DNA of 64,000 bases from AP-15 sp963818695 (GTDB lineage: Bacteria > Pseudomonadota > Alphaproteobacteria > ATCC43930 > CGMCC-115725): NCBI GenBank assembly GCA_963818695.1, contig CAWFTG010000011.1:186001-250000 (forward strand), in the 5' to 3' direction. The notes beneath the pieces are model-generated. The model did not search any database and was not told where the DNA came from. It saw only the letters and a program-made list of their open reading frames with translations. A program made the translations under genes and the position numbers. Below are positions 37,429 through 46,595 of this stretch, piece after piece; position 1 is the first letter of the stretch, and every line of letters starts with the position of its first letter.

Positions 37429-38916
37429 TTACGCGGCGTGGAGGAGTTCGAGGTACTCCTCGTAGACCGCCATGTTCTTGCCGAAGGAGATGGCGGCGGC
37501 CTGGGCGCCGCAGACGAGGTGCATCCAGCGCCAAGGCTCGCGCGTCGCGTGGTATTCCTCGACGATCGACTGGTGGTGCTTGAAGGCGTGCATCTCGGTG
37601 AAGTTGTCGTGGCAGACGATCTCGGCGAGACGCGCGATGAAAGCCTCTGGGTCGTAGCCGGCCTTCATGTATTGCGTCGCCAGGTTGACCGTTTCCTTGA
37701 CCTCCGGCACCGCTCGCATCATGCCCAGATTGGTGACCGTCGACCAATCGGTCGGCGGCTGGTTGTAGATGCTGTGCTGGATCGCGTCGAGCAGCTCCTC
37801 CTGGCCGCGCCGAGGCAACGCGGCAACCGCTTGCATGTCGGGCTGCGGGTAGGGCTCCATGCGACCCGCGGTCGAGCGGATCTCCGGGCCCGACTGCCAC
37901 GTCAACAACATCATCAATTTGTTCTTGAGGCTGATCCCGTCGAGCCGCAGCAGGTAGCGCCGCAAATTGACGCTGGTATGCAGGTGCACATCCATCGGAT
38001 TGCCGCCGAGCGAACGCATGAACAGGCCGGCTGCTCCGATCGACAGTGCCTCGCCGGCACCCTCCAAGGAAATCCCGCTGGCCAAGGCCTTCGCCATCAA
38101 CACCGGAATATCGGCAAAGACGTCGACGGCCGCGATCGCCTCGCCGAGCTCGCCGATCACCGCGGTTTCATCCTCGCCGCTGCGCTGGCGGTAGATGCGT
38201 TGCAACAACCCATGCTCTTCGATCAGCGCTTCGATCTGCGGCAGCGGCGAGGGCATCGGATTGTTCGGGGCGACCGGGGAACGGGTCACAAAGCGCACCG
38301 CCGGCCGCATCAGCACCGGCAGAAGCTCCTTGTCGAGAACGCCGGTCTCGAAAGCGCGCCACATCGTGCCCGGGAACATGAAGTAGTGGTCGTCGTTGAA
38401 ATTCTTCGGGATCGCCACGCTCAGCAGCAGATCGAAGGCCTCGATCCGCGGCGCATGATCCCACAGCCACAGGAAAACGTGGTCCGCCTTATTCCACTCG
38501 CCGCGACCCACTGCAGCAAGGAACGCCGCTTTGGCCGCTTCGACCCCACGGGCATCCTCCGGCTCGAATTCGAGCAAGGCGTAGGGCCCCATCGCCGGAT
38601 GGTGGATGTGCTTGTTGGTAAGCGCCACATGTTGCAGCACCGGAACAAAACGCTGCTCGCCCTCCAGGCGCTCGACCGTCTTCGAGATCGCGTAGAGGCC
38701 GGCCAACGGGTGCAGCGGGCCGCCGTGATGACCGGGCGGCATCTCGGTGGAACGGGTCACCGCAAGGGCAGAGGCTGTCAGCATGGTCTGCGTCGGCACC
38801 CCGGCACGCAGCTTGTCCAGCGCGCGATCCAGGATCTCGGACGGGGGTGTATCCTCGATAAACTGGACCAACGGCTCGATGGCGTCGGGAAACTGGACAC
38901 GTTGCGGCATGGGCAT
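37429..38916 (-). CDS. Conserved-looking alpha-helical protein of unknown function, 495 aa
   Basis: The start ATG has an AGGAG ribosome site nine bases upstream. The 495-aa product is soluble and mostly helical, with no signal peptide and no membrane segments. Notable blocks are TEMPPGHHGGPLHPLAGLYAI, LTNKHIHHPAMGPYALLEFEPED, FLWLWDHAPRIEAFDLLLSVAIPKNFNDDHYFMFPG, GGNPMDVHLHTSVNLRRYLLR and HDNFTEMHAFKHHQSIVEEYH. The many conserved-looking His, Asp and Glu clusters suggest a metal or cofactor site, but I do not recognise the family. It is a single transcription unit flanked by gene-poor DNA on both sides. The long opposite-strand frame over it is a shadow with Arg/His-rich composition. Confidence 0.75.
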   Translation of the reverse strand: MPMPQRVQFPDAIEPLVQFIEDTPPSEILDRALDKLRAGVPTQTMLTASALAVTRSTEMPPGHHGGPLHPLAGLYAISKTVERLEGEQRFVPVLQHVALTNKHIHHPAMGPYALLEFEPEDARGVEAAKAAFLAAVGRGEWNKADHVFLWLWDHAPRIEAFDLLLSVAIPKNFNDDHYFMFPGTMWRAFETGVLDKELLPVLMRPAVRFVTRSPVAPNNPMPSPLPQIEALIEEHGLLQRIYRQRSGEDETAVIGELGEAIAAVDVFADIPVLMAKALASGISLEGAGEALSIGAAGLFMRSLGGNPMDVHLHTSVNLRRYLLRLDGISLKNKLMMLLTWQSGPEIRSTAGRMEPYPQPDMQAVAALPRRGQEELLDAIQHSIYNQPPTDWSTVTNLGMMRAVPEVKETVNLATQYMKAGYDPEAFIARLAEIVCHDNFTEMHAFKHHQSIVEEYHATREPWRWMHLVCGAQAAAISFGKNMAVYEEYLELLHAA

Positions 38917-39441
38917 GGTGAGTTTCTCCTTAAGGACGGTTATTTCGGCTTTGTTGGATTTACTCTCTTCTTGAATTTACTCTCTTCGGTGGGTGCGAGG
39001 CCTTTCTCGACGGGCGCGAACCCCACCTTTTCCAAGGGCGAAGGCAGAGCATCACGCGGTCTTCCTCATTGTCGAGGTAATCGTCCCGCGCGATTCGCAC
39101 AGTGTCAACTCCGAACGACGCAACCGGGATATGCGCCAGAAGCCCCCCTCGGCGGCTTCACACGGCGCGATGCTGAGGCAGCAGATCTGCCCAGCGTCGC
39201 AACTTCCCGGCGTCGGCCAGCTAGGACCACACGACCCCTATTACTTAGGGTGTAGTTGAAGAATTTCGTATGCAGAGGTATTATATTTGGTAGTCCGCTG
39301 GGACTGAGCACAGAGAGGAACTCTGGTGCATCACGTGTAGATTTGTATTTAATCCTTTATAGCGGATACCTTTTTCGTGATCCATTGCGTAAATCCGGCT
39401 CTCGTTATAATAGTATCCCATAGCTGAGCAGGGGCCGCCCG
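38917..39441. other. 525-bp intergenic region
   Basis: No gene is supported here. It contains a short direct repeat (ATTTACTCTCTTC at about 38958-38970 and again at about 38975-38987) close upstream of the minus-strand 495-aa gene. The part from 39241 to 39420 is noticeably AT-richer than the rest of the window and probably holds the promoter of the GST gene, although I cannot point to specific -35/-10 boxes. Confidence 0.5.
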
Positions 39442-40098
39442 ATGGCCGATTTTACGATCTATCTTGGAAACAAGAATTACTCGTCCTGGTCGCTGCGGCC
39501 TTGGCTCGTCCTCAAGCAGACGGCCGTCCCGTTCGACGAAATTGTGATCCCGCTCTATGAGGCGACGAGCAAGGCGACGATCATGAAGTATTCGCCGTCG
39601 GGAACGGTGCCTGCCTTGCGTCACGGCGAACTCATTGTCTGGGACAGTCTGGCGATCTGCGAGTACCTCGCCGAGTTGTTCCCGACCTTTCAGCTGTGGC
39701 CGCGGGATCACGACGCGCGCGCGGTGGCCCGCTCGGTCTGCGCCGAATTGCATTCGGGTTTGCAGGCTTTGCGCGCTCATCTGCCGATGAACGTTCGTTC
39801 CAGCTTCCCCAGCCGCGGCGTTACCCCGGAGGTTCAGACGGAAGTCAACCGCGTGATGTCGATTTGGCGCGACTGCCGCAAACGCTTTGGTCAAGGCAAG
39901 GGCGATTTCCTGTTCGGTCACTTCAGCATCGCCGACGCGACCTACGCTCCGGTGGTGACCCGGTTCCGGACCTACAAGCTCGAACTCGAGCGCGACGCGG
40001 ATGCCTATTGCGAGAAGATCATGGCGCTTCCTGCAATGCAGGAATGGATCGCCGCCGCCCGCAACGAGCCGATGATCATCGACAAATACGAATTTTGA
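39442..40098 (+). CDS. Glutathione S-transferase family protein
   Basis: This 218-aa protein has the two-domain GST fold. The N-terminal thioredoxin-like domain begins FTIYLGNKNYSSWSLRPWLVLK, with SSWSLRPW at the position of the catalytic Ser in zeta- and beta-like GSTs. It continues SPSGTVPALRHGELIVWDSLAICEYLAELF, where VPAL provides the cis-Pro and DSLAICEYL the glutathione gamma-glutamyl contact. The all-helical C-terminal domain includes GDFLFGHFSIADATYAPVVTRF, the N-capping box. It probably conjugates or reduces small electrophiles with glutathione in the cytoplasm. The gene stands alone, with a promoter presumably in the AT-rich DNA upstream. Confidence 0.92.
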   Translation: MADFTIYLGNKNYSSWSLRPWLVLKQTAVPFDEIVIPLYEATSKATIMKYSPSGTVPALRHGELIVWDSLAICEYLAELFPTFQLWPRDHDARAVARSVCAELHSGLQALRAHLPMNVRSSFPSRGVTPEVQTEVNRVMSIWRDCRKRFGQGKGDFLFGHFSIADATYAPVVTRFRTYKLELERDADAYCEKIMALPAMQEWIAAARNEPMIIDKYEF

Positions 40099-40212
40099 GG
40101 AGCGGCGCCGTCGGGCTGCCTGCAATCCGTGTTTGGCGAACCGCTACCAGTGTCCTGAAACAGCGCCCAACAAATGCCGCCGCGGGCGCCTGCTCGGCTG
40201 CGAGAAATTGCG

Positions 40213-42195
40213 ATGCCCGAACGACAGACAGCGCCTTACGGTTCTTGGTCCTCGTCGATCACCTCCGATCTGATCGTCGCCTCGACGATCGGGCTCGGCG
40301 GCATCCAGCTCGACGGTACCGATGTCTATTGGCTGGAGTCGCGCCCTCAGGAGAATGGACGATCGGTAATCGTCCGCCGCGCCGGCGACGGCAGCTCGGC
40401 CGACGTCACCCCACCGGTAGCAGCTGAAGCGACCTTCAATGTGCGCACCCGCGTCCATGAGTATGGCGGCGGCTCGTACCTCGTCAGCGACGGCCTCGTT
40501 TATTTCTGCAACGACGCGGACCAGCGCCTCTATTGCCAGGAGCTGGGAGGAACGCCCGTTGCAATCACCCCTGACCCGGCTCGGCCGAGAGGATTGCGGT
40601 ACGCCGACGGCGTGATGGACGCGCGGCGCGGGCGGATGATTTGGGTCCGCGAGGACCACACCACGACCGCTCTCGAGCCGGTCAATGCCCTGGTCGAAAT
40701 TTCGCTCGACGGATCGCACGCGCGGCGGGTGCTGCAGGCGGGACGGGATTTTTATGCAGCGCCGCGTCTCAGTCCAGACGGCAGCCAGCTCGCTTGGCTC
40801 GAATGGAGCCACCCCAGCATGCCCTGGATCGGCTGCGAATTATGGGTGGGCGAATGTGCCGCCGATGGCTCGGTTGGGAACAAGCGCCTCGTCGCCGGCG
40901 GAGACGACGAGTTGATCTTCCAACCCGAATGGGCGCCCGACGGCGCGCTTTATTTCGTCTCCGATCGCCCCCAGCCTTCGCTCGAAGGGAGATGGTGGAA
41001 CCTGTTCCGTATCGGCGGTGACGCTCTGGACAATTCCACCCGAATCGAGCCGGTCTACCCGCTCGCGGCGGAATTCGGCAGAGCGCAGTGGGTGTTCCGG
41101 CTGTCTACCTTCGCGTTCACTTCGGCGAGCCTGCTGGTGTGCAGCTATGTGCAGGACGGGGTTCACCGGATGAGCACCGTCGACCTCGCCTCGCTCGAAG
41201 CCCGCCCCGTTCCGACAGGATACGAGGACATCTCCTTCGTCCGCGCGACGGGGGATCGGGTCTACTTCGCCGGCGGCTCACCGACCACGCCGCCGGCGAT
41301 CATCGGGCTGCACCTACCCTCCGGGTCGGCAAAGATCTTGAAGCTCTCGACCACTCAGGATGTCGAGGCCTACCGCAAATATTTATCCGCGCCGGAGCCA
41401 GTGACATTCGACACCGATAACGGGCAGCAGGCGCACGGCCTGTATTACCCCCCGCAAAACGACGACTTCGCCGCTCCGGCAGGCGAGCTCCCGCCGCTGC
41501 TCGTGCACTGCCACGGCGGGCCGACCGCGGCCGCTTCTCCGACCCTCAGCTGGGGGACGCAATATTGGACAAGCCGCGGCTTCGCCGTTCTCGACGTCAA
41601 TTATGGCGGCAGCACAGGGTATGGCCGAGAATACCGGCTGCGCTTGCAAGGCAACTGGGGATTAGTCGACGTCGCCGATTGCGTAAATGGTGCCCGCCAC
41701 CTGGCGGCAACTGGAAGGGTCGACGCGGAGCGGTGGGCGATCAGCGGCGCCAGCGCGGGCGGCTACACCACATTGGCAGCGCTGACGTTCCGCAAGGAAT
41801 TCAAGACCGGTGCGAGCTACTATGGCATCAGTGATTTGGAGGCACTTGCAAAAGACACGCACAAATTCGAGTCGCGCTATCTGGACGGCCTGATTGGGCC
41901 TTACCCGCAGCGCAGCGACCTCTATGTGGCGCGGTCGCCGATCCACAGTGCGCGGCTGCTCGCCGCGCCGGTCGCCTTCTTCCAAGGCGCCGAGGACAGG
42001 GTTGTCCCGCCGCGACAGGCCGAGGAGATGGTCGATGCGCTCCGTCAGCGTCGGATCCCGTTTCTCTATCTGTTGTTCGACGGCGAGCAGCACGGGTTCC
42101 GCCGTGCCGAAAACATAAAGCGGGCGCTCGATGCTGAGCTCTATTTTTACGCGACCTTTCTGACGGATCAGAGGCTGGAGTTCTGCGTCTCGTAG
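40213..42195 (+). CDS. S9-family prolyl oligopeptidase-like serine peptidase
   Basis: Starting at the ATG at 40213 the protein is about 660 aa; an upstream in-frame ATG at 40174 adds thirteen residues that look non-coding. The first 400 or so residues contain propeller-like repeats (YVYWLESRPQE-type strands, GSYLVSDGLVYFCN, RMIWVREDHTT, LSPDGSQLAWLEW, ALYFVSDRPQP). The C-terminal alpha/beta hydrolase domain has HGGPTAAASPTLSWGTQYWTSRGFAVLDVNYGGSTGYGREYR, the nucleophile elbow ISGASAGGYTTLAAL with the catalytic Ser, QGAEDRVVPPRQAEE with the Asp and FDGEQHGFR with the His. This matches acylaminoacyl-peptidase/dipeptidyl-peptidase relatives. No signal peptide is evident, so it is probably cytoplasmic. 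Confidence 0.9.
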   Translation: MPERQTAPYGSWSSSITSDLIVASTIGLGGIQLDGTDVYWLESRPQENGRSVIVRRAGDGSSADVTPPVAAEATFNVRTRVHEYGGGSYLVSDGLVYFCNDADQRLYCQELGGTPVAITPDPARPRGLRYADGVMDARRGRMIWVREDHTTTALEPVNALVEISLDGSHARRVLQAGRDFYAAPRLSPDGSQLAWLEWSHPSMPWIGCELWVGECAADGSVGNKRLVAGGDDELIFQPEWAPDGALYFVSDRPQPSLEGRWWNLFRIGGDALDNSTRIEPVYPLAAEFGRAQWVFRLSTFAFTSASLLVCSYVQDGVHRMSTVDLASLEARPVPTGYEDISFVRATGDRVYFAGGSPTTPPAIIGLHLPSGSAKILKLSTTQDVEAYRKYLSAPEPVTFDTDNGQQAHGLYYPPQNDDFAAPAGELPPLLVHCHGGPTAAASPTLSWGTQYWTSRGFAVLDVNYGGSTGYGREYRLRLQGNWGLVDVADCVNGARHLAATGRVDAERWAISGASAGGYTTLAALTFRKEFKTGASYYGISDLEALAKDTHKFESRYLDGLIGPYPQRSDLYVARSPIHSARLLAAPVAFFQGAEDRVVPPRQAEEMVDALRQRRIPFLYLLFDGEQHGFRRAENIKRALDAELYFYATFLTDQRLEFCVS

Positions 42196-42203
42196 GAACG
42201 AGT

Positions 42204-42960
42204 TCAGCGGAGGGTCCCGAGCATCTCGTCGAGTGTTCGGCCGAGCCGCTCGAGGTCCGTTTCGCGCGACAGCCGGTGGTCCCCATCTTTGACTAGGCTG
42301 ACCACGACGTCGCGGCTTGCCAGGCGCTCGGCGAGCGATAGGCTTGTCTGCCAGGGAACCGAGGCGTCTTTCATGCCGTGCAACAGCCGCGCCGGGCATT
42401 CGAGAGCGATCGTCCGGCGCATCACCAGATGCCGTTTGCCGTCTTCGATTAGGCTCAGCCGATAGGTGTAGCCGGCCGGATCGTATTCGGAAGGCAACGT
42501 CACGGCCCCGGCTTCGCACAACTCCCTCTGCTGGGCCGGATTGAGGCGCGGCCAGACGAGGTCCTCGGTAAAGTCCGGTGCCGCCGCGATGCCGACGAGC
42601 GCGTGGACCCGGAATGGCCTGGCGAGCGCGACGAGCAGCATGATCCACCCGCCCATGCTCGACCCTACCAGCACCTGCGGCCCGTCCGTCAGCGAATTCG
42701 AGAACCGCGATCGCGTCCTCCGCCCAGCGGCCGATCGTGCCGAGCGCGGCATCGCCGCCCGATGCGCCGTGGCCGAAATAATCGAACCGAACGTAGGCCT
42801 GCCCGCGGCGGCGGCAGTAATCCTCGAGATAAACGGCCTTGATGCCGGTCATGTCGGAGCGGAACCCGGCGAGGAACACGATGCCCGGGCTTGATCCGGC
42901 GAGCCGGTGGTAAGCGATTGTTGCACTCCCCGGTCGTGGTAATATGCGAGGCGCACTCAT
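42204..42960 (-). CDS. Alpha/beta hydrolase, frameshifted
   Basis: Two frames combine into a protein of about 251 aa. The first, from the ATG at 42958-42960, gives TIAYHRLAGSSPGIVFLAGFRSDMTGIKA, RFDYFGHGASGGDAALGTIGRW and EDAIAVLEF. The second gives TDGPQVLVGSSMGGWIMLLVAL with nucleophile Ser in GSSMGG, LLHGMKDASVPWQTSL with the acid and VKDGDHRLSRETDL with the His. The change of frame is near 42690; the span is a multiple of three plus one and removing one T of GAATTCGC restores it. The family includes small carboxylesterases and palmitoyl-thioesterase-like enzymes. The start is 21 bp from the divergent glycosyltransferase gene. Confidence 0.85.
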
Positions 42961-42981
42961 CGGGGTCGGACGGCAAGCGGG

Positions 42982-44179
42982 ATGGGCATCGACGATAGCA
43001 CCGTGTCCGCTCCGCCAAAAGGCCGCCCGCCTGCGGTGCTGCAGATTGTCCCGAGCCTCATCTCGGGCGGGGCCGAGCGCGGTGCCATCGATCTCGCCGC
43101 GGTCCTCGCCGCGGCAGGATGGGCCTCGTATGTCGCCTCCAGCGGCGGCCCATTGGAGCGCGACGTGCTGCGAGCCGGCGCTTCCCATCTAAAATTACCG
43201 CTCGCCTCGAAGAACCCGCTCGTAATGCGCCGCAACAGCGCTGACATTGGCCAGGTTAATCCGACAGCTGGGGATCGACATCGTTCATGCCCGTAGCCGC
43301 GCTCCGGCATGGAGCGCCTGGTTGGCCGCGCGGGCTACCGGACGGCATTTCGTTACGACATTTCACAATGCCTATGGCGCACGCACCGCGCTCAAGCGCC
43401 ATTACAATTCGATCATGGCGCGGGGTGAGCGAGTCATCGCCATCTCGCATTTCGTCGCCGATTACGCGGTGAGCGTCTATGGTGTGGGCCCGGACCGGCT
43501 GCGAACGATTCCGCGGGGCGTTGACCTGGATGCCTTCGACCCGACCCGCGTCGGAGCGCAACGGATCATCAACCTTGCTCGCGAGTGGCGGCTGCCCGAT
43601 GAGAAGCCGGTCGTGATGCTTCCCGGTCGGCTGACGCGCTGGAAGGGCGGGCTCGATTTCATCGCGGCCATTGCGGCCACTGGCCGCCGCGACATTTGTT
43701 GCCTTCTCGTCGGCTCCGAGCAGCGCCGGGGCTTTCGCCAGGAGCTCGAGATGGCAATCGAGCACCGAGGAGTGGATGGGCTGTTTCGCATCATCGAGAA
43801 TTGCCATGACATGCCGGCGGCTTACATGCTCGCTGATGCCGTAGTCTCGGCGTCGAGCAATCCCGAAGGGTTTGGCCGTATCATCGTCGAGGCGCAAGCG
43901 ATGGGCCGGCCGGTCATCGCGACCGATCATGGCGGAGCGCGCGAGACGATCGTGCCGGGAGCCACAGCGTGGCTCGTTCCGCCGCGCGATCCCGCCGCTC
44001 TCGCCGTCGCCATCAACGACGCACTGTCGCTGAACATCGACGAGCGGAAGCGCCTGGCCCAGCACGCTATTGCCCATGTCACCTCTCATTTCAGCCGCGA
44101 GGTCATGTGCGCCCGCACGATCGAGGTTTATGAAGAATTGCTGTTTGCGCAGTCGGCGGAGGTTGACGTGGCGGCCTGA
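42982..44179 (+). CDS. Glycosyltransferase family 4 protein, frameshifted
   Basis: The first frame gives VLQIVPSLISGGAERGAIDLAAVLAAAGW, the glycine-rich N-terminal motif of GT4 enzymes, and ends in RRNSAD. The second continues ARLIRQLGIDIVHARSRAPAW, TTFHNAYGARTALKRHYNSIMARGERVIAISHF, VMLPGRLTRWKGGLDFIAAI and the donor-site ASSNPEGFGRIIVEAQAMGRPVIATDHGGARETI, including the E-x7-E type motif. Deleting one T at ATTGG near 43247 joins the frames (span is a multiple of three plus one), giving about 398 aa. This sort of protein often adds a sugar to lipopolysaccharide core or a glycolipid. It lies away from the main polysaccharide operon. Confidence 0.88.
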
Positions 44180-44359
44180 CTGCGGCTCCACCAAGCGGCG
44201 GACGACAGATGGGCTGCGGCCGGCGCTTATTTCAGAGAAGATGGATCCCGAACCTTCCCCCGACCTTCCCCAGGATGCCGAGCCGGAAAACGAAGCCGGG
44301 CCGCGCTCGCTTGGCACGAGCGTCTTGACGCGGCAACAGCGGCTCGCGATATTCGCATT

Positions 44360-44437
44360 ATGGCTGGCTACGCCCGTATGCTCGCGACGACTACCACCAT
44401 CCCGCCTGGCGGGATGTCTGGAGGTCGCGCGCGCTGA
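44360..44437 (+). CDS. Threonine-rich leader peptide upstream of thrS
   Basis: This 25-codon frame contains four consecutive threonine codons (ACG ACT ACC ACC) followed by an isoleucine codon, in the stretch MLATTTTIPP. It ends at a TGA shortly before an intrinsic terminator and the thrS gene. Runs of the cognate amino-acid codon are the hallmark of ribosome-mediated attenuation. No strong ribosome binding site is visible before the ATG; an internal ATG at 44378 is an alternative start. Its role is an inference from codon content and position. Confidence 0.6.
   Translation: MAGYARMLATTTTIPPGGMSGGRAR
44399..44415 (+). promoter_or_regulatory. Hairpin overlapping the threonine-rich leader
   Basis: ATCCCGCCTGGCGGGAT forms a 7-bp stem with a 3-base loop immediately after the Thr codons. 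It is in the right place to act as the pause or alternative structure that a stalled ribosome would disrupt. Confidence 0.5.
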
Positions 44438-44465
44438 TTGCAGCGGCAAAGCCCGAACCCGAAGG

Positions 44466-44494
44466 ACCCCGCCGGCAACGGACGGGGTTTTTTT
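44466..44494 (+). terminator. Intrinsic terminator (attenuator) before thrS
   Basis: ACCCCGCCG pairs with CGGACGGGGT (one bulged A) around a GCAA tetraloop and is followed by seven T residues. It lies between the threonine leader peptide and thrS, so it is well placed as an attenuator; it could otherwise simply end the upstream glycosyltransferase transcript. Confidence 0.8.
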
Positions 44495-44623
44495 GTTGGC
44501 CAATTGCCCCGTCCGAGCGCCGCTTGGTGACGGAGAGCGAGAGTGGCTATCTGGCGTCGAATTTGGCAGCGGTTGTGGTTGATGGTTGAAAACCTGGGCG
44601 AAATGCTTCATTCCCGAGCGCCG

Positions 44624-46540
44624 ATGGCGGTGACCCTGCCGGACGGCTCGCGCCGTGAATTTGCCGGCCCGGTCAGCGGCGCCGATCTAGCTGCGGCGAT
44701 CGGGCCAGGGCTTGCCAAGGCGGCGGTTGCAATAAAGCTGGACGGTAAGGCGCGCGACTTGGCGACGATCATCGATCATGACGCCAAGGTCGCCATTATC
44801 ACGCTAGACAGCGCCGAGGGCCTCGAGATTTTGCGCCACGATGCGGCCCACGTCATGGCGGAGGCGGTCAAGGAATTGTATCCCGATACCCAGGTCACCT
44901 TTGGTCCGGCGACCGAAACCGGGTTCTATTACGATTTCGCCCGCGCCGAGCCGTTCATCCCCGAGGATCTCGAGCGGATCGAGACGCGCATGCGGGAGAT
45001 CGTGCGCCGCGACGAGAAGATCACCCGGGAAGTGTGGGACCGCGACGCCGCGATCGCCTTCTTCGATCGCATCGGCGAGGCGTACAAGGCTGAATACATC
45101 AGTGAAATCCCCGCCGGCGAGGAGATCAGCCTTTACCGGCAAGGCGATTTCGTGGACCTCTGCGTCGGCCCGCATCTGCCGTCGACCGGTTACCTCGGCC
45201 AGGCCTTCAAGCTGATGAACGTCGCCGGCGCCTATTGGCGCGGCGACCCAAAAAACCCGCAGCTGCAGCGGGTATACGGAACTGCCTTTGCGAGCCAGAA
45301 GGAACTCGACCGATACCTCTTTCAACTAGAGGAGGCGGAGCGCCGCGACCACCGCCGGCTCGGCCGCGAGCTCGACCTTTTCCATATCGGCGAGGAGGCG
45401 GTCGGCAGCGTCTTCTGGCATCCGAAGGGCTGGCGGTTGTTCCGCATTATCGAGAATTACCTGCGCATGCGGCTCGATGCTGCCGGATACCTCGAGGTCA
45501 AGGGACCGCAGTTGCTCGATCGCAGCTTGTGGGAAGCCTCCGGGCACTGGGAGAAATTCCGCGAGAACATGTTCATCGCCGAGAGCCGCGACGACAAAGT
45601 GCTGGCGTTGAAGCCGATGAACTGCCCGGGGCATGTGCTGATCTTTCGCAACCGGCTGCACAGCTACCGCGAACTGCCGCTGCGCCTCGCGGAATTCGGC
45701 AGCTGCCACCGCAACGAACCGTCCGGCGCTTTGCACGGCATCATGCGGGTGCGCGCCTTCACCCAGGACGACGCGCACATCTTCTGCACGGAGGATCAGG
45801 TCACCGAGGAATTGATCGCCTTTTGCAATTTGCTCCTGTCGGTCTATCGGGATTTCGGGTTCGACGATGTGACGATCAAATTCGCCGACCGGCCACCGGT
45901 CCGCGCCGGCTCCGACGAGGTCTGGGATCGCGCCGAAGCGGCATTACGCAACGCCGTCGAAGCCGCCGGCTTGTCCTATACGCTCAACCCGGGCGAAGGC
46001 GCTTTTTACGGACCCAAGCTCGAATTCGTATTGCGCGATGCGCTGGGCCGCGACTGGCAATGCGGCACCCTGCAGCTCGATTTCGTCCTGCCCGAACGCC
46101 TCGATGCGAGCTATGTCGGCGAAGACGGGAGGCGGCACCGTCCGGCGATGCTGCACCGGGCGATTTTCGGCTCCCTCGAACGCTTCATCGGCGTCCTGAT
46201 CGAGCATTACGCTGGTCGTTTCCCGCTATGGCTGGCCCCGGTGCAGATCGTCGTCGCCTCGATCACCTCGGAGGCGGCGGACTATGCCGCAGAGGTTGCC
46301 CGGGAATGTCGCGCCGCGGGGCTCCGGGTGGAGCTCGATGCGGGAAACGAGAAGATCACCTACAAGGTTCGCGAGCACAGCCTCGCGAAGGTCCCGATCA
46401 TGCTGGTCGTCGGGCGGCGCGAGGCGGCAAACCGATCGGTTGCGTTGCGTCGGCTCGGCAGCAAGGAACAGGAAGTCCTTGCGCTCGGCGAAGCCGTCGC
46501 TAGATTGAGGGAGGAAGCGACGGTGCCGTCACCTTCCTGA
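44624..46540 (+). CDS. thrS: Threonyl-tRNA synthetase
   Basis: The class II synthetase ThrRS charges tRNA-Thr. The start at 44624 (MAVTLPDGSRREF) gives 638 aa beginning with the TGS domain; in-frame ATGs at 44543, 44582 and 44603 would only add a non-conserved extension. Next come the editing domain (HDAAHVMAEAVKELYPDTQVTFGPATETGFYYDF with the zinc-like His-x3-His), catalytic motif 2 region (FGSCHRNEPSGALHGIMRVRAFTQDDAHIFC), the zinc-binding Cys in MNCPGHVLIF, motif 3 (PAMLHRAIFGSLERFIGVLIEHYAGRFPLWLAP) and the anticodon-binding domain (QIVVASITSEAADYAAEVA). The threonine leader and terminator upstream suggest control by Thr-tRNA supply. Confidence 0.95.
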   Translation: MAVTLPDGSRREFAGPVSGADLAAAIGPGLAKAAVAIKLDGKARDLATIIDHDAKVAIITLDSAEGLEILRHDAAHVMAEAVKELYPDTQVTFGPATETGFYYDFARAEPFIPEDLERIETRMREIVRRDEKITREVWDRDAAIAFFDRIGEAYKAEYISEIPAGEEISLYRQGDFVDLCVGPHLPSTGYLGQAFKLMNVAGAYWRGDPKNPQLQRVYGTAFASQKELDRYLFQLEEAERRDHRRLGRELDLFHIGEEAVGSVFWHPKGWRLFRIIENYLRMRLDAAGYLEVKGPQLLDRSLWEASGHWEKFRENMFIAESRDDKVLALKPMNCPGHVLIFRNRLHSYRELPLRLAEFGSCHRNEPSGALHGIMRVRAFTQDDAHIFCTEDQVTEELIAFCNLLLSVYRDFGFDDVTIKFADRPPVRAGSDEVWDRAEAALRNAVEAAGLSYTLNPGEGAFYGPKLEFVLRDALGRDWQCGTLQLDFVLPERLDASYVGEDGRRHRPAMLHRAIFGSLERFIGVLIEHYAGRFPLWLAPVQIVVASITSEAADYAAEVARECRAAGLRVELDAGNEKITYKVREHSLAKVPIMLVVGRREAANRSVALRRLGSKEQEVLALGEAVARLREEATVPSPS

Positions 46541-46595
46541 CGGTCGCGCCGTCGTTGCGGACTAACCCCCGTCAATCGCTAACAGGAGATTGTAC

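Noticed and set aside
37393..39255. 620-aa plus-strand frame opposite the 495-aa unknown gene
   Set aside because: Arg/His/Val-rich shadow composition; the minus-strand gene has a good ribosome site and balanced protein-like composition.
44070..44582. 170-aa plus-strand frame between the glycosyltransferase and thrS
   Set aside because: It runs out of frame through the end of the glycosyltransferase and through the terminator hairpin, which is incompatible with a real gene.
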